NCBI GenBank assembly: GCA_002383375.1 | Contig: DFYR01000001.1 | Span: forward strand, 10,762 to 39,765 | DNA: 29,004 bases | Direction of reading: 5' to 3' | Source of the DNA: Spirochaetaceae bacterium UBA4077 | GTDB lineage: Bacteria > Spirochaetota > Spirochaetia > Treponematales > Rectinemataceae | Part shown: positions 22,887 through 29,004 of the stretch, piece by piece | How the letters are laid out: every line of letters starts with the position of its first letter | How positions within the stretch are numbered: position 1 is the stretch's first letter | Notes under the pieces: model-generated | Told to the model about the DNA's origin: nothing | The model's database searches: none | The model's input: the letters and a program-made list of their open reading frames with translations, nothing else | Translations under genes and position numbers: made by a program

Positions 22887-23434
22887 GACGAAATGCAGGC
22901 GAAAAGAAAATGAAAAACAACAAGCCATTGGTTGTATCGATTTTGGGCTGGTCTAACAGCGGCAAGACTACTCTCATAGAAGCGGCCATCGCTGAATGCG
23001 CCAGGCGGGGAATCTCAACGGCTGCGTTGAAAAAATCGCACAACGCAGCAAGCCTGCAGCCCGATTCAAAAGACTCATCTCGATTCCGCCAAGCTGGAGC
23101 CGACCCCTCCATCTACCTGAGCGGCCACGACATGCTTATTCTCAGAAAAGCCCCGGCTTGGATCGATAAGGATGTGATTGCCGAGCTCTGTCCTGAAGCT
23201 TCCATAGTTTTCTGCGAAGGCCTGGAAGTGGATTGTTCGCTGCGAGTCCTTGCAACCGGAGACGAAACCGACGAGACTGCGCTGAAAAGAAGGTTGACCG
23301 ACATCGATATACTTATCGCGCGCAACGCTACTATGATAAAGCTTGCCATTGACCGGAATGTGAAAACTTTCAAACCCGAAGATGTCGGCAGCTTCATCGA
23401 TCACCTAATCGCACAGGAGGATTTCCATGGCTGA
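22883..23434 (+). CDS. mobB: Molybdopterin-guanine dinucleotide biosynthesis adaptor MobB
   Basis: 183 residues. It is a P-loop GTP-binding protein that assists MobA in making the guanylated molybdenum cofactor for enzymes such as formate dehydrogenase. The Walker A motif is LGWSNSGKTTLIEAAI (21-36), followed by GISTAALKKSHN and IVFCEGLEVD. There is no MobA or other molybdenum gene in the window. The ATG at 22883 overlaps the previous stop. An internal ATG at 22910, just before the conserved KPLVVSILGWS, is an equally possible start, as neither has a strong ribosome-binding site. Confidence 0.85.
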   Translation: MRRNAGEKKMKNNKPLVVSILGWSNSGKTTLIEAAIAECARRGISTAALKKSHNAASLQPDSKDSSRFRQAGADPSIYLSGHDMLILRKAPAWIDKDVIAELCPEASIVFCEGLEVDCSLRVLATGDETDETALKRRLTDIDILIARNATMIKLAIDRNVKTFKPEDVGSFIDHLIAQEDFHG

Positions 23435-23603
23435 GGAGAGAAAAGAAATACACATATACTGCGACGGGGAGGAACTGCCCCTGGCGCCATTCGTTTCCAG
23501 ATTGTTCTACGACACCATCACAGCGATGACAGCCAACCTCAAGGGCGCGGAAACAGCAACTACGGTTACGATCAGCCTTATCAAGCCGACCGCATCCCTC
23601 TAA
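23427..23603 (+). CDS. 58-residue conserved-looking small protein in the mobB operon
   Basis: Starts at ATG 23427 with a strong AGGAGG at 23415-23420 and ends in TAA at 23601-23603. It overlaps mobB by 8 bp and shares one base with the start of the next gene (TAATG), so translation is coupled on both sides. The protein begins MAEERKEIHIYCDGEELPLA and continues PFVSRLFYDTITAMTANLKG, then TVTISL near its end. From memory this resembles the DG(K)EIPLNPFVQ...LKG segment found at the C-terminus of some longer MobB proteins, so it may be that MobB tail domain split off as its own gene; this recollection needs a search. It is cytoplasmic, with no cysteine cluster and no membrane segment. Confidence 0.7.
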   Translation: MAEERKEIHIYCDGEELPLAPFVSRLFYDTITAMTANLKGAETATTVTISLIKPTASL

Positions 23604-25012
23604 TGAGCTTCAGTATCCATGCCTACCAAGCGATAATCATCGGCGCAGGCCCCGCTGGCCTCTTCGCGGCCATCCAACTGGCCGAGACGTCCCGCGCCAA
23701 AAATGCAAGCAGACCCACCGAGGCCTCGCAGGCTAAAAATGTAAGCAATCCTGCCGAGGCCTCGCGTGTTAATAATCCAATACGCCATTCCGGGTCTGTC
23801 CCTACGGATGGTGCCAGCGCGGAGCCAGTGGACCAAAGCAGCATTCTCGTGCTTGAGCGCAAAGAAAAACCAGCCCGCAAGTTGCTCATCTCAGGATCCG
23901 GCCAGTGCAACCTCACGCACGCTGGGCCGATTAACAACTTTCTCGACCACTACGGCGGCGGCGCTAAAGCCCAATCCGCCGCTCGATTCCTAAAGCAGGC
24001 CCTCTATAACTTTGACAATCAGGCGCTTCTCGCTTGGTTTGGCGCCAGGGGGATAGAATTCGAAACCGAGGAAAACGGAAAAATATTCCCTATCGACCGC
24101 CGGGCTTCCTCCATCCTCAAAGTGCTCCAGGATGAAGCGCGGCGCCTGGCTATACAGATCGAAACAAACAGCCGAGTCCACAGCATCCGCTCAAGCGCCG
24201 ACGGCTTCATCATCCACGTGGAAGGACAGGAGGTATCATACCGCGCCCCCATGGTTCTTATAGCCACGGGAGGCCTGTCTTACCCTAAAACTGGCAGCTC
24301 CGGCGACGGTTATACCCTCGCTGCATCCCTGGGGCATACCATAGTCCCGCCCCGCCCTGCCCTAAGCCCCGTCATAATCCGCGACTTCGCCCTCAAATCC
24401 CTGGCAGGCCTCTCTTTTCGCGACGCCGAGCTGGCTCTCCTACGGGAAGGCAAGCGCATCGCCACAAAGCGCGGCGATCTCCTTATCACCCACGAGGGAC
24501 TCTCAGGCCCCCTCATTCTCGATTCCTCCCGCCATATCCAACCGAGCGACATCCTGGAGATCAATTTTTTGCCGGATACACTCGACGTATTCCGAAACCG
24601 TCTCGACGCTGAACTCCAGGCCAAGCCTCGCCGTCTGGTCCGCGCCCTTCTTTCCGAGCTTGGTCTGACAAAGAGCATGGCCGAGCTTTTCTGCGAACTT
24701 GCGAACATCCCGCTTAAAACTACCGCCGCAAGCCTGCCGAGAGCCAATCGAGAAGCTCTCTGCCGTTTAACCTGCGCCCAGCCTTTTCTGGTGAACCACC
24801 TAGGTTCCCTGGAGATAGCCATGGTCACCGCAGGGGGTATCGATCTGGCGCAGGTCAAATCGGGGACTATGGAGTCCCGCATTGTACCTGGCCTCTTCTT
24901 CGCCGGCGAAGTTTTGGACATAGACGGCGACACAGGCGGCTACAACCTCCAGGCCGCTTTTTCCACGGGAACCCTAGCCGCCTCAGGAATGAGTCAACTT
25001 ATTAAATCTTAA
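23603..25012 (+). CDS. BaiN/YhiN (HI0933)-family FAD-dependent oxidoreductase with internal repeat insertion
   Basis: 469 residues, longer than the usual 390-420. The FAD Rossmann motif is IIIGAGPAGLFAAI (11-24). The family signature RKLLISGSGQCNLTHAG is at 92-108, with FETEENGKIFPIDRRASS, TGGLSYPKTGSSGDGY and the C-terminal FFAGEVLDIDGDTGGYNLQA following. Reactions in the family are largely unknown; one member, BaiN, has been linked to bile-acid reduction. Residues about 28-78 are an extra Ala/Ser/Asn/Pro-rich segment containing a 12-residue tandem repeat, placed between the first helix and second strand of the Rossmann fold. It is the last gene of the rsm22-like operon and overlaps the convergent transporter gene by 4 bp. 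Confidence 0.9.
   Translation: MSFSIHAYQAIIIGAGPAGLFAAIQLAETSRAKNASRPTEASQAKNVSNPAEASRVNNPIRHSGSVPTDGASAEPVDQSSILVLERKEKPARKLLISGSGQCNLTHAGPINNFLDHYGGGAKAQSAARFLKQALYNFDNQALLAWFGARGIEFETEENGKIFPIDRRASSILKVLQDEARRLAIQIETNSRVHSIRSSADGFIIHVEGQEVSYRAPMVLIATGGLSYPKTGSSGDGYTLAASLGHTIVPPRPALSPVIIRDFALKSLAGLSFRDAELALLREGKRIATKRGDLLITHEGLSGPLILDSSRHIQPSDILEINFLPDTLDVFRNRLDAELQAKPRRLVRALLSELGLTKSMAELFCELANIPLKTTAASLPRANREALCRLTCAQPFLVNHLGSLEIAMVTAGGIDLAQVKSGTMESRIVPGLFFAGEVLDIDGDTGGYNLQAAFSTGTLAASGMSQLIKS
23696..23767 (+). repeat. 36-bp in-frame tandem repeat inside the yhiN-like gene
   Basis: Two 36-bp units (23696-23731 and 23732-23767) encode AKNASRPTEASQ and AKNVSNPAEASR. A partial copy precedes them (GCC GAG ACG TCC CGC, encoding AETSR) and a degenerate start of a third follows (VNN). 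The unit is a multiple of three, so it expands without breaking the frame. It probably arose by duplication of the native helix end. Confidence 0.85.
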
Positions 25013-26457
25013 AACGGTCCGTATCGGGTCAGCACGGCGATACCCAGGAAAACCAGGGACAGAAGAATCACCCAAACCCAGAGCCTTAAGACCCAGCGCA
25101 GCCATTTCGAGTAGCTCACCGGTGTGAATCCCAGGCAGATGAGTAGTACCGCGCTCGTGGGGTAGGCCAGGTTGGAAAAACCATCGCCGAAGACAAAGGC
25201 CAGAACCGCGGTCTGCCGGGTTAAACCGATAATCTCCGCCAAGGGAATGAGTATGGGAATCAAGAGAAAGGCCTTGGCCGAGCCCGAAGAGACGAAGAAC
25301 TCGATGCCCAAGGTCAGGGTAAATATCAGGAGAGCGCCGGTGAAGGGATTTGCGCCATGGAAGGCGCCGGCGGCCGTGTGGAGGATAGTGTCGAGAATGC
25401 CTCCCGAGGCAATGATGAACTTGACGCTGGCGGCGACCAGAATCAGCGGGATGGCGGGGGCTATGCCCAGCAAGCCCTCGCCTGCCGCCTTCCAGGCTCC
25501 CCTGCCGATGCCGGCGATGAGACCCGCCCCGATACCAGCAGCGAGAAAGAGCAAGCCCACGATGGGCAGGGCGTAGTTTCCAATCGAGGGCAGGAAGGGG
25601 GTGACAATCAAGACTGCAAAAATCAAGACGATACAGGCCAGAAGAAATCCAATGGCTGCGTTGGTTCCCCGACTCTCCGGCTTTAGGGAATCCACGGTGA
25701 AATTCCCATACGCCGCCCTCGTGGCCTGCTCTTCCCTATAGGCGGGAGCGGCTAGGGGGTTCTTCTCCACTTTCCGAGCGTGCCGGGTGAGAAAAACAGC
25801 CAAGAGGGCGAAATTCGCCAGAAAAATGATGATTCGATAGCCAGCCCCAGAGAAGGCCGGCAACTCGGCCAAGCCCTGGGCCACGCCTATAGTAAATGGA
25901 TTTATGACCGCCGCGGAAAATCCCATGTTGGTGGCCAGGATGGACATGCCCAAGCCCGTCATGGCGTCCCAGCCCAAAGAATAGGAAAGGGCGATCATCA
26001 ATGGCACGAGGGGCACCACCTCTTCGAAAATGCCGAAAAAAGCCCCTATTGCCATGAAGAAAAATGACACGGCTACCAGGAGGATATACTTCCTTCCCTC
26101 GAAACGGCGTACAATCCGGGCAAGCACCGCTTTGAGAATTCCGCTTTTATCCATCACCGCGAAGGCCGCGCCCACCATCAAAATAAAGACCAGAATCACA
26201 ATTACCGTGAGCCCGTCCGGCCCCCCCAGCACTTCCAATGGCGCGGTAAACCATCGCCACCAGGGATAATCGGGACGCTGGGTAAGAAAGAAGGAATCGG
26301 GAACTAGCTGTTCTCGTCCGCCGACGACGATCCGCTCATAGCTGCCCGCTGGCAGTACACGAGTGAGAATCCCCGCCGCGACCATGAGCAGCAGCAGAAT
26401 GACCAAGGATTGCACGAAAGCCTTTTTGCTGATCTGCGCTCCGGATCTCTGTGGCAT
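25009..26457 (-). CDS. YfcC-family (DcuC/ArsB-like superfamily) membrane transporter
   Basis: 482 residues with about twelve hydrophobic segments. The N-terminus has the family pattern of one span, then RVLPAGSYERIVVGGREQLV and a periplasmic stretch. The conserved core is FGIFEEVVPLVPLMIALSYS, ending in NPFTIGVAQGLAELPAFSG; the second half has VKFIIASGGILDTILH and EFFVSSGSAKAFLLIPI. YfcC proteins are annotated as C4-dicarboxylate or basic amino acid carriers; the substrate here is not determined by sequence. GGGAGG precedes the ATG. It is 35 bp downstream of the malY/patB-like lyase on the same strand, so the most economical idea is uptake or export linked to that enzyme's amino-acid substrate or product. 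Confidence 0.85.
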   Translation of the reverse strand: MPQRSGAQISKKAFVQSLVILLLLMVAAGILTRVLPAGSYERIVVGGREQLVPDSFFLTQRPDYPWWRWFTAPLEVLGGPDGLTVIVILVFILMVGAAFAVMDKSGILKAVLARIVRRFEGRKYILLVAVSFFFMAIGAFFGIFEEVVPLVPLMIALSYSLGWDAMTGLGMSILATNMGFSAAVINPFTIGVAQGLAELPAFSGAGYRIIIFLANFALLAVFLTRHARKVEKNPLAAPAYREEQATRAAYGNFTVDSLKPESRGTNAAIGFLLACIVLIFAVLIVTPFLPSIGNYALPIVGLLFLAAGIGAGLIAGIGRGAWKAAGEGLLGIAPAIPLILVAASVKFIIASGGILDTILHTAAGAFHGANPFTGALLIFTLTLGIEFFVSSGSAKAFLLIPILIPLAEIIGLTRQTAVLAFVFGDGFSNLAYPTSAVLLICLGFTPVSYSKWLRWVLRLWVWVILLSLVFLGIAVLTRYGPF

Positions 26458-26492
26458 CCGTTCCTCCCTTTTATACCTGGATATTCCTGGTT

Positions 26493-27692
26493 TTATGCGC
26501 CCGCGGCCGCTGGCGACGCCTGGATCGACGCTGTTCCCAATGCGCGTTCCAGCCCCTCGAAGCCTTTTTCCAGGTATGATCTAGGGGTGCCGAAGTTGAA
26601 GCGCACATAGCCGGTCCCCTCCGGACCGAACAGTACGCCGTCGTTCAGCGCCAACCTGCCCTCCGTTTTAAGTCTTCGTACGAGTTCTTCCTGGCTCAAG
26701 TTCGTGCCCCGGCAATCCAGCCAGAACAGATAAGAGGCATCGGGCATATAAGCCTTCACTCCCGGCAGCCGCGCCTGGATAAAATCCTTCATCGCGAGGG
26801 CGTTATCCTGCAGATACCGCATCAACTCGTCCAGCCAGCGATCGCCTTTTTCGAACACGACCTTGGCTGCAAGCAGGCCGAACAGGTCGATGTCGATATG
26901 GTAGCTTTCGATTTTCCTGCGCACCTTCCGCCTCATTTCCTCGTCGGGAATGATGAGAAAGGAGGATTTTAGGCCTGCGCAGTTGAAGGTCTTGCTGGGC
27001 GCCGAGGCGACGATGGAGACTTTCCGCGCTTCCTCGGACAAGGAAAGCAGGGGGTGATGAATCTGCCCGGGCATGGCCAGATCCCCGTGGATCTCATCCG
27101 ACAATAGTATGACGCCGTACCTGCGGCAGAGCGCGACCAGTTCTAGCAACTCCTCTCGGCTCCATATCCTTCCCGATGGATTGTGGGGACTGCAGAGCAC
27201 ATAGAACCTCGCTCCCTTCTTCATTTTTTCTTCCAAGTCCGTAAAGTCCAGGTAATATCTGCCCGCTGCTTCCTTGAGCGGAGACTGCAGCACCGTATAG
27301 CGGCCATCTTCTCCAAGCTTGAAAAAGGGCGGGTACACCGGAGTGTTGATGATGATGCGATCCCCTGGCTTAGCAAGCGCCGCCAGCGTCATGTGGAGTC
27401 CGGTGAGCACCCCGGGCACATTGACAATCTCCTCAGGCGAAACCGCCAACCCATGCCTGCGCCCATACCAGCCCGTGATGCTCCTGTAATAATCGGCGCC
27501 GGCGAAGGTATAGCCGTAGGTAGCGTCCACGGTACGCGCCCGCAGTGCTTCGTCCAGATCGGGCAGGGGCTTGAAATCCATGTCCGCCACCCAGAAGGGC
27601 ATCAGGTCTGGATCGCCGTACTCCTTGGACAGCCCATCCCATTTATAAGAATCACTTCCTTTTCTATTAAGAAGAGTATCGAAATCGTACAT
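26493..27692 (-). CDS. MalY/PatB-type PLP-dependent C-S lyase (cystathionine beta-lyase / cystalysin-like)
   Basis: 399 residues, fold-type I. The PLP lysine is Lys234 in ASAPSKTFNCAGLKSS. SDEIHGDL (Asp199) and CSPHNPSGR (Asn171) hold the cofactor ring, and the N-terminus MPFWVADMDFKPLP is diagnostic of the MalY/PatB group. These enzymes cleave C-S bonds of cystathionine, cysteine or cystine, giving pyruvate, ammonia and a thiol or H2S; Treponema denticola cystalysin is the same size and family. Residues after 385 are a short Ala-rich tail. AAGGAG stands 5 nt before the ATG. It is the first gene of an operon with the YfcC-type transporter and has paired direct repeats at its promoter. Confidence 0.92.
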   Translation of the reverse strand: MYDFDTLLNRKGSDSYKWDGLSKEYGDPDLMPFWVADMDFKPLPDLDEALRARTVDATYGYTFAGADYYRSITGWYGRRHGLAVSPEEIVNVPGVLTGLHMTLAALAKPGDRIIINTPVYPPFFKLGEDGRYTVLQSPLKEAAGRYYLDFTDLEEKMKKGARFYVLCSPHNPSGRIWSREELLELVALCRRYGVILLSDEIHGDLAMPGQIHHPLLSLSEEARKVSIVASAPSKTFNCAGLKSSFLIIPDEEMRRKVRRKIESYHIDIDLFGLLAAKVVFEKGDRWLDELMRYLQDNALAMKDFIQARLPGVKAYMPDASYLFWLDCRGTNLSQEELVRRLKTEGRLALNDGVLFGPEGTGYVRFNFGTPRSYLEKGFEGLERALGTASIQASPAAAGA

Positions 27693-27727
27693 GACGGCTC
27701 CTTCCCGGCAATGTCATTGTCAGAACT

Positions 27728-27757
27728 TTTATAAAGCTTTCAGCAATACTACCTCAA
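27728..27757 (-). promoter_or_regulatory. Promoter of the malY/patB-yfcC operon
   Basis: On the minus strand TTGAGG (27757 to 27752) and TATAAA (27733 to 27728) are 18 bp apart, with transcription expected near 27721 and a leader of about 29 nt carrying AAGGAG. The -35 box overlaps the end of the proximal 14-bp direct repeat by two bases. Confidence 0.55.
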
Positions 27758-27790
27758 ATGACGATGATTGCAAGCGAAATGACGATGATT
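27756..27790. repeat. Two 14-bp direct repeats abutting the malY/patB promoter
   Basis: AAATGACGATGATT occurs identically at 27756-27769 and 27777-27790, a period of 21 bp, which is two helical turns. On the transcribed strand the repeat reads AATCATCGTCATTT, and the proximal copy runs into the -35 box. Same-face direct repeats in this place are typical of an activator or repressor binding as a tandem dimer. Confidence 0.6.
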
Positions 27791-27878
27791 AACGGGCTTT
27801 CTGCGTTGACGGAAGATTGGACAGAAGAGCAGGAAAAACAGGATTATCAGGAAAATATTGTACCTGGCGTAGGCAGGG

Positions 27879-28172
27879 TTAGCCGTAAGGTTGTATCGTC
27901 TCGAGGACTGTTTCCAGCTTTTTTGCGGCTTCCCTGACATCCAGTTCGTTCTGGAGGTTCAACCAAAACATGTGCGAGTTTCCGAAAAACGTCGAAAGGC
28001 GCAGCGCCATCTCGACGGTTATCTTCCGCCTGTCATGAAGGAGATCAAGAATTGTGCTCGTGGAGACTTTAAGCTCCTTGGACAATCGATAAGGTGTGAT
28101 TCCCTGTGGTTCCAGAAATTCCTCTCGCAAAATTTCACCTATCGTAGGAGTATCGATGTAATCAGCTTCCAT
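27879..28172 (-). CDS. higA: HigA-family antitoxin (XRE helix-turn-helix)
   Basis: 97 residues, full length for the VapI/HigA family. The pattern is TIGEILREEFLEPQGITPYR, then LSKELKVSTSTILDLLHDRR (the HTH), then EMALRLSTFFGNSHMFWLNL and a short helical tail ending IQPYG. GAGGGG lies 8 nt before the ATG, inside the 3' end of the ruined higB gene, as in normal higBA operons. The protein should neutralise a HigB RNase toxin and repress its own operon. Because the adjacent toxin is a pseudogene, it is now an orphan antitoxin. Palindromes around the promoter at 28454-28494 are its likely operators. Confidence 0.9.
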   Translation of the reverse strand: MEADYIDTPTIGEILREEFLEPQGITPYRLSKELKVSTSTILDLLHDRRKITVEMALRLSTFFGNSHMFWLNLQNELDVREAAKKLETVLETIQPYG

Positions 28173-28177
28173 AATTC

Positions 28178-28448
28178 ATCCCCTCGATGGTAATCGACAA
28201 TGGAAACTTCGAATGCATATCAGTTCCTGAAAAAAATTGGAGCCTCCACTGGCCGTTGACCCGGATCAAGCAATAAGCTTTTTGGGCACCCTGCAAATGC
28301 TCAAATCGATTCGACAGATGAGTATGTGGGTCGCCTTAATTCGAAGCTGCATTGATAAAGTTCGTCTTTGAATCTACAGGGGCAACTTCAGAGATCGCTG
28401 CTGATGAAAAATCTTTTCAGTTTCGGCATCCCCGAAAGACTGGATAAT
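28178..28448 (-). pseudogene. higB: higB toxin pseudogene (RelE/HigB superfamily mRNA interferase)
   Basis: Reading the minus strand in three frames recovers an almost complete HigB. It starts IIQSFGDAETEKIFHQQRSL and KLPL*IQRRTLSM, shifts frame to INAASN*GDPHTHLSNRFEH, LQGAQKAYCLIRVNGQWRLQ and FFSGTD, then shifts again to AFEVSIVDYHRG. Lesions seen: ATT where the ATG should be (28448-28446), an in-frame TAG, a frameshift at TCAATGCAG, an in-frame TAA, and a second frameshift after GTD. The motifs IRVNGQWR and EVSIVDYH are hallmarks of the family. Five independent lesions rule out a sequencing error or programmed shift. The first frameshift is explained by loss of 7 nt between two TCAATG copies, and the second by a 2-nt AT duplication; both explanations are inference. 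Confidence 0.85.
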
Positions 28449-28453
28449 GGAAT

Positions 28454-28494
28454 ATTATACGTTATGAAGATATATCTGTAAAGTAGATATATCT
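28454..28494 (-). promoter_or_regulatory. higBA promoter with paired palindromic operators
   Basis: On the minus strand TTTACA (28482 to 28477) and TATAAT (28459 to 28454) are exactly 17 bp apart. The 10-bp palindrome AGATATATCT occurs twice, at 28468-28477 and 28485-28494 (17-bp period), one copy on each side of the -35 box. The lost higB start codon is 5 nt after the -10. The layout fits autorepression by HigA, and none of it is degraded although the toxin gene is. Confidence 0.65.
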
Positions 28495-28541
28495 AGAAAT
28501 TCTATACGTTTTAAACTATCATCCGTACATCATTACCAATC

Positions 28542-28569
28542 GGGTTTAACGAGAAGTATGGTTAAACCC
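28542..28569. repeat. 9-bp perfect inverted repeat
   Basis: GGGTTTAAC at 28542-28550 and GTTAAACCC at 28561-28569 are perfect complements around a 10-nt loop. There is no T-tract on either side, so it is not a classical terminator. It may be an operator or the remnant of a mobile-element end. Confidence 0.5.
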
Positions 28570-28677
28570 TTGGCGAGCTTACTTGATGGAAAGCATTTCT
28601 TGGGGGAATAGGCTGGAAGCACATCCCTCAAACAACCGGCCGGACACTCTCGTGCGCGTGCTAATCTGCCTGATGGA

Positions 28678-28701
28678 CAACTACGATTCCAATCGTAGCT
28701 G
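28678..28701. repeat. 24-bp imperfect palindrome
   Basis: CTACGATT at 28681-28688 and AATCGTAG at 28691-28698 are perfect complements separated by two bases. After one mismatch, CA at 28678-28679 and TG at 28700-28701 extend the match. A two-base centre is too tight for an RNA loop but suits a dimeric DNA-binding protein or a recombinase core site. Confidence 0.5.
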
Positions 28702-28817
28702 AATGACCTTCCCGATGCTTTCATAATAATTCTCCCTCTTCCTATAGCGTGGTTCCTTCCTGTGTTCCTATATGGAAAAAGGATAGGCTGCACCTAGATT
28801 CAAGGTCAGTATGAGGG

Positions 28818-28864
28818 GTGGCAAGAAATTTCCGGATTGAGTGGCAGGTTTGGACCGGAATACT
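28818..28864 (+). mobile_element. Possible IS21-family terminal repeats
   Basis: Two adjacent 23-bp segments share GTGGCA, eight variable bases, then CCGGA: 28818-28840 and 28841-28863, followed by a CGGAATACTCA-like junction. Multiple short GTGGCA...CCGGAAT repeats at the ends are, as I recall them, a feature of one group of IS21-family elements, with istA starting about 100 bp inside. The orientation would put the element to the right, beyond the window. No transposase domain can be confirmed here, so this is a tentative call. Confidence 0.35.
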
Positions 28865-28896
28865 CAATTAATGCACTCTGTAGTTTTGTGTCTTGA

Positions 28897-29004
28897 CCGC
28901 AGGCTTCTAACCGGCTATTGGCAAAGGTTCAGGAGATCATTAAGATAGAGAAAACTATTAAATTATTTATGCTATATAGTAAAGAAATGAATCGCCCCGG
29001 GTTT
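28897..29004 (+). CDS. 5' part of an unidentified ORF cut by the window edge
   Basis: An open frame without a stop runs from 28897 to the end of the window (36 codons). It reads VQEIIKIEKTIKLFMLYSKE after a possible TTG start at 28918, and MLYSKEMNRPGF from an ATG at 28969. Neither start has a ribosome-binding site. The helical EIIKI...IKLF start is compatible with the N-terminus of an IstA-type transposase or another HTH protein, which would agree with the possible IS21 end just upstream. The fragment is too short to identify. Confidence 0.25.

Larger units (their letters stand above)
28495..28896. other. Gene-poor stretch between higBA and the right-edge repeats
   Basis: Over about 400 bp I find no reading frame with recognisable protein content. 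An open frame of 86 codons on the minus strand (28793 to 28533) has no ribosome-binding site and a Cys/Arg/Pro/Ser-rich composition typical of chance translation. The stretch holds two clean inverted repeats and a pair of 23-bp repeats, listed separately. With the decayed toxin it has the look of an accessory or recombined segment. Confidence 0.5.

Noticed and set aside
27749..27940. 63-codon minus-strand open frame beyond higA
   Set aside because: It overlaps the end of higA in another frame, reads as low-complexity Arg/Phe/Leu sequence and lacks a ribosome-binding site.
27891..28193. 100-codon plus-strand open frame opposite higA
   Set aside because: It is antisense to a full-length, recognisable HigA with a good ribosome-binding site, and no family is seen in its translation.
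1..29004. CRISPR array, rRNA genes, complete tRNA genes, phage structural genes
   Set aside because: No regularly spaced direct repeats with unique spacers were seen, no rRNA-like stretches, no cloverleaf and no capsid, tail or terminase-like proteins.

Overview
The window looks like chromosomal DNA of a free-living or commensal spirochaete with fairly GC-rich coding sequence, probably a Treponema/Rectinema-like member of Spirochaetota. That placement is inferred from gene content, not from a marker-gene search. The main pointers are a MurA whose catalytic Cys is replaced by Asp (as reported for Borrelia), a cystalysin-sized (399 aa) MalY/PatB lyase, and a WecG/TagA-like protein and a PspA/YbjN pair set among ordinary housekeeping genes. 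Genes lie in short, tightly packed operons on both strands, and many 3' ends overlap convergently.

Left part (1-9630). A clipped M24 peptidase end is followed by a divergent pair: a DUF1836 helix-turn-helix protein (minus) and an SGNH hydrolase (plus). They face each other across an AT-rich control region with a consensus sigma70 promoter and a near-perfect 20-bp inverted repeat over both start regions. Next come pyrC (minus) and murA (plus), then a five-gene minus-strand operon: SDR oxidoreductase, STAS/zinc-ribbon protein, YbjN-like protein, PspA, and a winged-helix regulator with a degenerate receiver domain. This looks like an envelope-stress module. trmJ runs divergently from the SDR gene out of a promoter whose -10 box is shared by both strands. 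A sigma54-type AAA+ activator without a DNA-binding domain runs into the 3' end of trmJ.

Middle (9690-19990). A minus-strand operon ctpA-rsmE-(degenerate wecG/tagA-like) faces a plus-strand operon of a small membrane protein, lgt and nadE. Then come GDPD, a coiled-coil protein and a FlK-type thioesterase (minus), then an exported MsrB and trpS (plus).

Right part (20070-27700). A PAS-GAF-GGDEF cyclase diverges from an operon of rsm22-like Fe-S methyltransferase, mobB, a 58-residue gene, and a BaiN/YhiN flavoprotein carrying an internal 12-residue tandem repeat. A malY/patB lyase and a YfcC-type transporter form a minus-strand operon with two 14-bp direct repeats abutting the promoter.

Right edge (27750-29004) is lower in GC and looks accessory. 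An intact HigA antitoxin sits downstream of a higB toxin gene that has decayed by several independent lesions, while its promoter and paired palindromic operators remain clean. Beyond it lie several inverted repeats and a pair of repeats resembling an IS21-family end, running into an ORF cut by the window edge.

A recurring feature is a good -10 box only 5-9 nt upstream of the start codon with no clear Shine-Dalgarno (murA, SDR, GGDEF, membrane protein, msrB, higB), which suggests leaderless mRNAs.
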